From positions 1 to 64,000 of the forward strand of contig JAACJM010000071.1 in assembly GCA_013368315.1 (NCBI GenBank): a stretch of 64,000 nucleotides of DNA, in the 5' to 3' direction. Below, one piece after another: positions 56,275 through 64,000 of the stretch (the first letter of the stretch is position 1; each line of letters opens with the position of its first letter). A program made the position numbers and the translations under genes. A model generated the notes under the pieces. It saw only the letters and a list, made by a program, of their open reading frames with translations. It was not told the DNA's origin and ran no database searches. Source of the DNA: Tetrapyrgos nigripes (lineage: Eukaryota > Basidiomycota > Agaricomycetes > Agaricales > Campanellaceae).

Positions 56275-58674
56275 TTATGCTCCCTTATAAGCCAACCCAT
56301 CCTCCCACTTAGGACTCTCATTCTCCTCAAAATAACCAAACCGGCATATTTTATACCTGAACTTGGGTAAAGAGTCAAAGTAGGCGTCATACTCTGGCGA
56401 AAGTGCGTCTGAGAGTCGTGTTACTGGGTCCGAGGTTGAATTTTCAGGGAAGATCGCACTCCATGGATCTCTGCAAACTTCCCCAACGCACGTCTTCAAT
56501 ACAACAAGAAGAGCGTCAAGTCGGGAGGCGAGTGACGTGAGGTCAGGGGTGGAAAAGTTGAAGGAGTCGAACCCTTTCAAAGGGGAGTTGAGAGCGAGAT
56601 TGGTGATTTGGTAAGGGTCGGTCTGGGAGCGAGTTTGTTTGGTGGTCACTGGTCAGGAAAAAGTTGCAACAGATGGCGTATACACACCTTGAGGTCATAC
56701 AACTCCCTTTCACCAGTACACCAAACGCCGTAAGCCCAATCATGCTCGTCTCCGTCAACGGCTCGGATGGACCGGTAGGTTGTCCTAGTCCGACCTAGGA
56801 TTGTACCTGTATAAGTATTTGGGAATGAGCGACTATGATTACGCGTGCTAAGTGCTAAGCAAGCAAAGGGCCTACCTGAACTGAACGCATAAGTCCCCTC
56901 CTCTGCTCCTATGTTCCAGTATTCCACAATAGTATGACCGCTCCCGTCATTCTCACCATCAAATTTGATAACACGTCCATCAACGGGGTAACTCGCAGAC
57001 GCGTTCGCAACGTCTAAAATCGTAGCTGCGAGATCGGTCATGGAATGGACTACGTCGTTTGTTGAATTTGAAGGAATGCCTGGTCCTCGGATGATGAAAG
57101 GGACGAGGGTGTCTTCTTGGAATGGGAGAGACTTTCCTGGTTGACGACGGTGAGAGCCAAGGGCGTAGCCGTTGTCTGCGACGCTGTAGTGGACAAAAGG
57201 AAGGGATTGGGACAAATGACTTGAATGAGGAGAGGTATGGACCCACTAGATGATGTACGTGTTGTCAGCAATGCCAGCCTCTTCGACCTGCTGTACGATG
57301 GTTTCCACAAGAGTATCAACAGATTGCAGTGTCCTGAGACGTTGACGGTAAATATGGTCGATCTGATATAGCGTGTTAAGATGAGAAAACAAGAAAAGAG
57401 GATAGATCCTTACATATTCGATCACGGTCTCATTCAGCTCTGGCAAATTCTTGACCCAAGAAACTCCTCCATGAACATTGTAATTCGGATTCCTCGGTAC
57501 AGGGACACCATCAAACAAGTCCTCATCTCCAGGCGGAGGCAACGGTTCCGTAAAAGACCCATCGAATTGCACCTCCAGATGAGGCGCCGTAGGTGCTATT
57601 CCCAAAAAGAAGGGTTTAGACGAAGCGTCATTCTTCAAACCAGAAATAGCCGTTTGCAATAGAGAACTAGCTTTCTCCTGGATGACATCGACTTGATATT
57701 CGCCCAGGTAGTTTACGGCGGGATCACCATTGGCGGAAAAGCTGGCGTTGTAGTACAGGTACGCATTTGGTTCGATGAGGAAGTCGGCGGAGGTCCAGCC
57801 TTTGGCTGGGGACTCTTGGATGGTGGACTCGTCCAAGCCATTCATCTTGGTGGGGTCGTCACGTTAAGCATTGACAAGAGGATGTTGTTGATGGACTCAC
57901 CAATTTGCCAGTATAGTACGTCGCGTAACCAGCGGCTTGTAAGAACGAGGGGAGGGCTTCTCCGTTGTAACCGTTTTTACAAAAGACAGTGTAGCCTATC
58001 AAATGGATAAACATTAATCCCTCCATGTAAAGAAAAGAAAAGAAATACGACGTACCGCCAAAAGGCTCACTCACGAAAGTCACATTATGGTTGTGGGCAA
58101 ACTGGCCTGTCAGAAGGGAGACGCGAGAAGGACAGCAGAGGGATACAGGAGCGTAGAAACGCTCAAAAGACATGCCCTGGTCGGTGATGTGCTTTTGCAG
58201 CTTGGGCATGTACAACAAGCTGTCAGTCCGCGCGTCTTGATCATCGGTGAGTATCAGAACGATGTTAGGTTGAGCAGGGGGAGATGCCAAAGCGTTGGAG
58301 ACCCCGACTTGAAAACCAAGTGACAGAGCTAGTCCAGCGAGGAATTTTTGGCGGCGATGCATGAGTTCTGGCCGGAAAGTCCAAGGGAGGATGAATGCCA
58401 GCACTAGAAGCAGCTTGGGCTTTTTATACTGCTTCAGCCATTTGGGACCCTGCAGACAAGCACAAGCCAAGAGGCCGTCATTGGGCAATAGACTGTGGCA
58501 AACTATAGCTCCGACGGAGGAGGAGGAGGAGTGTATTACCAGGGCTGGAATTAAGAAGGACCCAGAACTGATACGCCGGGGGTCCGGCTCGGTCCGGGAG
58601 GCACCTCCGACGGAACCTATCCAACAGTTTATAATCTTCAAGTCGTCATTGGGCAATAGGTTGAGGCTCACCAA
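56275..58674 (-). CDS. sulfatase (arylsulfatase family), copy 2, inverted duplicate
   Basis: Exons 56275-56622, 56688-56806, 56876-57183, 57247-57362, 57414-57845, 57901-57995 and 58056-58674 have the same boundaries and phases as copy 1. Five internal exons have identical lengths (95, 432, 116, 308, 119). LCCPSRVSLLTG and PNIVLILTDDQD are retained, as is VADNGYALGSHRRQPGK, so the enzyme should be active. Differences: the last exon lacks 13 codons (copy 1 has EQKDQAPVGGQ), and the N-terminus differs. The only in-frame ATG before the conserved part is at 58674, giving 678 residues with an odd Ser-rich extension built from a local duplication; the true start may be elsewhere. Confidence 0.92.
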
Positions 58675-58731
58675 ACTTCGATCGTGTAGCTCCGACGGAG
58701 GAGGAGGAGGAGTGTATTACCAGGGCTGGGT
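58478..58731. repeat. direct duplication across the 5' end of sulfatase 2
   Basis: GTCATTGGGCAATAG … AGCTCCGACGGAGGAGGAGG AGGAGTGTATTACCAGGGCTGG occurs at about 58479-58546 and 58645-58728. It contains a GGA-repeat core and is read in different frames in the two copies. Confidence 0.8.
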
Positions 58732-59447
58732 CCAGGAGACAACTCCAACGGAAATTTAAACAAATTTCAAATAGCCTTTTTAGGACATGTAGTATTTGCA
58801 GTTGTTTGACTGGCCCCTCTTCCTCTGCCGCCTTTTCCTGTAGGACGGCCGCGACGACCTCCGATGGAAACTAGCCCGGACGGAAAGAATATTATTATAT
58901 AACTGCAGCCACAGGTGGTCCTACCTCAAAGGTTAGAACTATTCTCTGGATAGGTCATAGTAAGAGACTGGCTACACATCCGCAGACTGCCATGCTCCCA
59001 CCCTTGCTATACCTCTGGCCATGTTGGTAGTAGCTTGGTACTGTCCAATCTAGAACGGGGCAAAATTTGGCCACTTTATTGCAATTTGCAAGGGATGACC
59101 TACTAGGCTATAGATTGCCATGTAAGTAGTAGCTTGCCACTCGGGCAGGAAACGCGTGAAATTTTGTCCAGGCAGACCGCTCGCCTCATATTAGTGATGT
59201 CGTCCCTAAATGGAGAGCAAAAAGAAAAAGAGATGAACTGCATATCCTGATTCCTATACATAGCTATGTGCAATGATGATGTTGAGATTACAGGAAAACA
59301 AGCAATAAGTATATCTGTATGTGTGGTGTTTAAATATGGTATGGTATGTATATATGTTCCAGATGCAAACAGCTACCAGGCTACTCGCTTTTAGGTATAC
59401 TATAATATATGTATGCTGTAAGTGAGTGGGTAACAACAAGTGGAAAA
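58732..59447. other. intergenic, no feature recognised
   Basis: Upstream of sulfatase 2 and 3' of the second Rho GEF; a few short similar stretches, no gene. Confidence 0.4.
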
Positions 59448-62267
59448 CTAGAACCGATACGACGCCGTAGGCCTCAAACTCGGCCTCATCGTCGGCGAAT
59501 GCGGCGGCGAAAACGACTGCGGAAAGTAAGTCGCCGTACTCGGTGAAGCCAACGACCCAGGCAAATACAATGGAATCGTCGGTATCAACTCGAAAACATG
59601 TTGAGCCACTGCTCCCTTTATCGATCTTGCACCAGTCCCATTCTTCAAAACAGAATTCGGAGCAGTCATCACCCCATGAACTCTAGCCTCTTGAACCATC
59701 TGTTCATCGGGACCTCCAGGGAATGGATGATTTGCTGAAATGTTGACTCCTCTTCCGTCCCAGAGACAATGGACGTCGTTTCCTGGGATGATTTGGGCTA
59801 GGCGTCCGGTTTGGATGTGACGGACTTCGATGAAACGGGTATCGAATAAAAGGATATATGGGTTGTGGAGGGCTACACGTTCGGCGGTGCCTTCCCATTC
59901 GATGGAACCTGTTGGACGACTGGGATCGCCGTGTTTGTTTACGTAGAGGCCGAATTCTGTATTGGTACATGGGATGTCAGTCAAGTGTATGAATATAATG
60001 AGGGTGCGGACTGACCGGTATAACATAAAAGGAATTCCTCGTCTGTGGATCTAAACATACCCAAAGGTTTCACAGATTCCCAACGTTTAGCCAACGGTGC
60101 ATGTCGGGCATCTTCTCGTTGTGGTATCGTCGCACTCTGCAGACTGCAAAAAAGGGAATAAAATAAAAATAATCCATGAGAAACTGCCTGCGCATCTCAA
60201 TGAAAAAAACACTCACTCTGTCAAATCCATAACCTCAAACCCCTTTGCACACAATATCGCAATCTTCGCTTTAAGGAAGATCAAATCATACGACTCGGAA
60301 GGTAAGAAAAACTCTCGATAATTCCTGAACCACTCTGATTTGGGTGAACGGAACCCAAAGCGTGACCCGAGACTCGCAGGTGTCTTGGACCGTTCGTTGA
60401 TTTTGTCTAGCACTGGTTCGACTACGTGGAAGATACTGTCAAGCTATAGGTAACAGGTCAGCAAGGCTGAGCAGAGGAGAAGAATGAGAATGGATAACAA
60501 ATAATAAGAGGTACTCACGCCCTTCTTCTTCATGTAAATGACCAAAGTCCGGCCGAGCAAAGTACCAACACTAAAGAAATGCACATCCTTATTCCCACTC
60601 AACTTCTGAGGCGTTTGCGTGGCATGTGTGCTTGAAGGTGATGAAGGTACTAGAGCTTCGATGTGGTAGGCAAATAGCATCTAATTAATGGGATTTGTCA
60701 ATGGGGAGTCTGGTAGGGCCAAGAATAAATAAAAAACAATTTACCTTGTCAGCCAAAACCAAAAAGATACCAAAATCTTCCAACATTGCACACTGTGTTA
60801 CCATCTTGAGATGAAGCACTCGTCGCATAGCTGAAAGAAGAAAAAAAAACCCATGAGCACGCAAATTGAGGCCAAAATACCACCACTTACATCGAGAATC
60901 ATGACGGAACCCAATCCATACACCCTCTGCACATCCAATAGCAACGAGTCCACGACCATCAGGAGTATCTGCAAGGTCACATCAGTAAACACTAAACCCT
61001 AAAAAACCCAACCAAAAAGTCTAAAAACACCCCCAAAACTCACTCAACGGCACCGTACAAGTAACCTTCCCCGTAAACGTATTATCATGATTCTGATTCC
61101 AAGCCTGCGTCGACCCCCCCGACCCCGACCCATCCCCACCCGCACCCGCCCCACTCCCATTCATCAAACTAGGCACCAAAAACGTATCATTACTCAACGT
61201 CTCCACCTCAAACACCTTATTATTATCCTGCACCGCTTTCCTCAACCCCAACGCTTCTTCCAATTTGGATTTCCACTCTGCACGGACTTGAGCAGATTCG
61301 GCGTAGAGAATGTAGGGACCACCCATGCGACCGTTGTGGTGGATCGTGCATGGGTAGACGGAACGGGAGTCGGTGGGGGTAGAGGTGGTGGTGGGGATGC
61401 TTGAGGAAGAGTGGGTGGGTAGGTCGGGGGATTTGGTGTTGTAAGAGTTGGAGGAACCCAAGGTGAGGCTGGTGGGGTCAGACGGGGCGGTGTTGTGACG
61501 TTCGCCGCCGCGTAGGTTGCGAAGGAGGCCAGCACCACGTTGGGTAGGGGGGTCGGTGAAGTTGACGAGGGTTAAGAGGTCGAGGGGGATTGGCTGTGGT
61601 TGGTAATAAGGATCATACTTGGACGTATATTTGTAGTTGGTACTCACCCTCCTGTTAACATAATACTTTGTGTACCCATCTTTCTCTCTAGCTTTTGTCA
61701 TGACGACTGTGGTTTAAAATATGAATCAGCTATAGACAAGACAAAAAAAAATGGACATACAATAATTATCAAAAAGCAACACAAACAACTCGCTCCATCC
61801 ATTCCACTCGAGACCACTATCCGGCTGACGCAACAACCTTCCAAAGTGTATGAGGGAGCGATTCTTGTCGAGGAGATCCATATCCTACATACAACACACA
61901 CAACACACATTGCAGTTAGAATAGTGACGGGAGAAAAAAGCAAAAAAACACACTCACAATCCACTCCCCCGGTTTAAACACAATATTCGAATTATACCTC
62001 CACAGCTCCACTTTCTGCTTCGCCGAAACAACTCCAGGTTCTGAATCCTTTCCCAATGCTTTAATCACTTCGAGTACTTGGGGGATATCGTCCCTGTCTT
62101 CATGATCAGGAGGCGTCTCGTCGAGGATGTTTTTTAATAAGAGTTCGTAACGGAGGAGACGAGGGATGGGTCGGTTGATAAAGTTTTTCATGTCGAGACG
62201 GTGGGCATCGGGGTGGCGGACTGCGTTCTGTACAACACAAAAAAAGGGTCGTCATCACATAAAAACC

Positions 62268-62300
<33 letters not shown>

Positions 62301-64000
62301 AAAAAAAAAGTAAAACCCAACCCACCTCAACAAACCCCTTAAACGCCGGATTACTCGCCATCTCATCATCAATCCTATACGCCGCAATCGGATAATTAGG
62401 TATATACTCTATATACGCGTCTCTAAAAAACAACGCAGAGTCGAATACAGCTGCTGTGATGGACCGTATGATGGGATGTTCTTCACGTTGGATTTCGTGG
62501 AGACGATCGATGAGACGACGGTGGTGGGCGTGGAGTTCGGCGAAATTGTGGAAGACGTCGTGGATAAACGAGTCGAGGCGGTCGGGGGGGATGATGGGAG
62601 GGTCAGCAGAGCGGAGGGGGCGGATGTACATCTGTGTGTGTGTGTGGAAAAAGGGCATTAGAATTAGCTCAGGCCCAAGAAAAAAACCACTCACAACTTC
62701 AATATTCTCCAAATCCTTAACATACGACATCTCTCCTTTAATAAGCTCAAATATAATCCTGTCATTCCCAATCATCAGTACGTGTCGGTGACAACCCAAA
62801 AAGTAAAACAACCACTCACGCCTGCCTCTTCACCTCCTTCTTATCCAACCCCAACATCACCCTCGCTTCCTTCCCCACTAAATCATGCCACTCCCATTTT
62901 CCAGGAACACCCGCCCCCATTGCATTTTGAAAAGTTTGTAACTGAGCTTGACTTTGTAGATTACTTATCGCTTCGATGGCAGAGGTTAGATAGGAGGCGT
63001 CTGGGTTACCGAATTCGGCTTGGTGGTGGGGCGAGGTGGAGGATGAGGCTTGGGAAGGACCGGCATCGGGAGTATTATCCTTTGCCTGATCAGTCGAATG
63101 AAGAATAGCTTCTAGCAGAATAGGATATTTGGAGAGATGGGAGGAGGGAAGGGTTAGGTAGTGTTTGAGGTCGAGGAGGCGTGGGGAACTTGATGAAGAT
63201 GAATCTGGAGAGGTGGATTGGGCAGAGAGTTGTCGGGAACAGTGCTAGGGGAAAAGGGTAAGAAAAAGAAAGAAAAAAACCCCCCGAAACTCAAAAAGAA
63301 AAATCACCTCAACCCACGTCCTAAACTCATAATTGCCCTCCATCTCCTCTCTCAACCTCTTCTCTGCCTGCTGTAATCCTCCTATATACGCTGGGTATGC
63401 CAGCCTAGAGCAAAACAAAAAAAAAAAGTAAAACGTCGGACCGAAAAAAAGAAAAAAATCCCCTCACCTAAACTCACTCGCAGCCTCCAAAAACAAATCC
63501 CCAATCCTCTGAATAACAGGAAACTGTTCTCTCTGTCTTACATACAACGATTCCAACAGCCTTCTATTACATTCTCGGAGATCGAGAATGTTGGAAAAGA
63601 CGATGTCGATAAAGTCGTCGAGCTCGGGGAGGAGGGGGGGACCGTTGGGAGTAGAAGAAGTTGGGTTGAGAGAAGGTCCATTAAGACCATTAGGATTGGA
63701 AGACTCATTAGAAAACGATGAAGGGGGATTTAAAGCAGCCGCCCTCAAGGGCCTAATAAACACCGTCTCAATACAATCCAAATCGGCAAGATACTGTTCC
63801 TCCTTTGCAATAAGCTTGTGTATAATCGTTTGTCGATTGATTTCGCTTTCTGGGAGGGAGCCCAAGACTTGTCGAGGTACTGTTTTGATCCACTCTTCTC
63901 GGGTTGAGCGGGATGTGGATTGGTATGGGAATTGGGATTGGGATTGGGAGGATGGGTCGGTGCCTTGGATAGGGCCGATGATTGAGTCGCCCTATGAAAA
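59448..64000 (-). CDS. Rho1 GEF with two tandem DH domains, PH and CNH (ROM2-like), 5' end off right edge
   Basis: Fifteen exons are visible and all join in phase (59448-59956, 60016-60143, 60217-60443, 60519-60680, 60745-60830, 60891-60968, 61044-61593, 61648-61706, 61761-61884, 61958-62227, 62326-62631, 62695-62758, 62820-63244, 63308-63404, 63468-63991), giving 1,202 residues. Order: W…KTVPRQVLGSLPESEINRQ; first DH (QYLADLDCIETVFIRPL … FRTWVEHCSRQ … LDLKHYLTLPSSHLSKYPIL); linker WEWHDLVGKEARVMLG then KKEVKRQ; second DH (YVKDLENIEV, MYIRPLRSADPPIIP, MKNFINRPIPRLLRYELLLK). Then PH (SLIHFGRLLRQPD … ELFVLLFDNYFVMTK … YILYAESAQVRAEWKSKLEE), and CNH (GRGLVAIGCAEGVWIGFRH, LEDFGIFLVLADK … TEFGLYVNKHG … NPYILLFDTRFIEVRH). 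It activates Rho1-type GTPases. No frame break was seen. Confidence 0.93.
62264..62310. repeat. poly-A tract in an intron of the Rho GEF
   Basis: A nearly continuous A run interrupted by GT dinucleotides, inside the 62228-62325 intron; its length is likely unreliable in the assembly. Confidence 0.8.

Noticed and set aside
1..64000. CRISPR arrays, bacterial operons, rRNA
   Set aside because: No regularly spaced repeats of that type, no rRNA core sequence, and pervasive spliceosomal introns show a fungal nuclear genome.

Overview
The window looks like nuclear DNA of an Agaricomycete (mushroom-forming basidiomycete). Genes are split by many 45-70 nt introns with GTRNGT donors, CTRAY-like branch sites and YAG acceptors. 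Several families typical of that group are present: a DUF6534 seven-helix protein, a second multi-helix family, an F-box protein, UstYa-like and proline-iminopeptidase-like relics, and a two-member lineage-restricted family. About nineteen apparently functional genes are interleaved with relics and repeats. No rRNA, tRNA or CRISPR was recognised.

Layout. 1-2325: 5' part of a Rho GEF gene (minus strand, runs off the left edge). 3290-6325: a GPI-anchor-like secreted protein and a TauD/TfdA dioxygenase, both minus. 7124-10602: a NOPCHAP1-like protein and a UBA-zinc finger-UBX protein, both plus. 11398-13326: F-box protein. 15045-17533: a decayed proline iminopeptidase, a 403-bp MITE-like element and an uncharacterised family gene. 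17815-24315: head-to-head bir1 (survivin-like) and wapl (cohesin release) genes whose start codons are only 90 bp apart, with an MCB box between them. 24577-29137: ribosomal protein L14 and a long disordered protein. 29359-30230: an inverted repeat of two promoter-like arms enclosing a truncated helicase gene. 31283-33079: DUF6534 membrane protein. 33451-36925: long-form tRNase Z. 37404-40338: Xaa-Pro aminopeptidase. 40695-58674: an accessory region bracketed by two near-identical inverted sulfatase genes; it holds a membrane protein, a UstYa-like pseudogene, a second iminopeptidase relic, two disordered proteins, the second member of the 16.5-kb family, mitochondrial ribosomal protein mL54, a third sulfatase scrap, and a secreted protein with a duplicated dibasic-flanked peptide. 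59448-64000: a second Rho GEF (minus, runs off the right edge) with two DH domains in tandem, then PH and CNH.

How the genes relate. Conserved housekeeping blocks (cohesion/chromosome passenger, ribosome, tRNA 3' processing, Rho1 signalling) alternate with accessory blocks shaped by duplication, MITE insertion and gene decay. Several conserved genes carry one-base reading-frame breaks in short homopolymers, which suggests residual assembly errors rather than gene death. The UstYa-like and iminopeptidase relics carry nonsense, splice-site and active-site changes and look truly dead. Exon coordinates were derived by hand from splice signals and phase arithmetic and have not been checked against transcripts.
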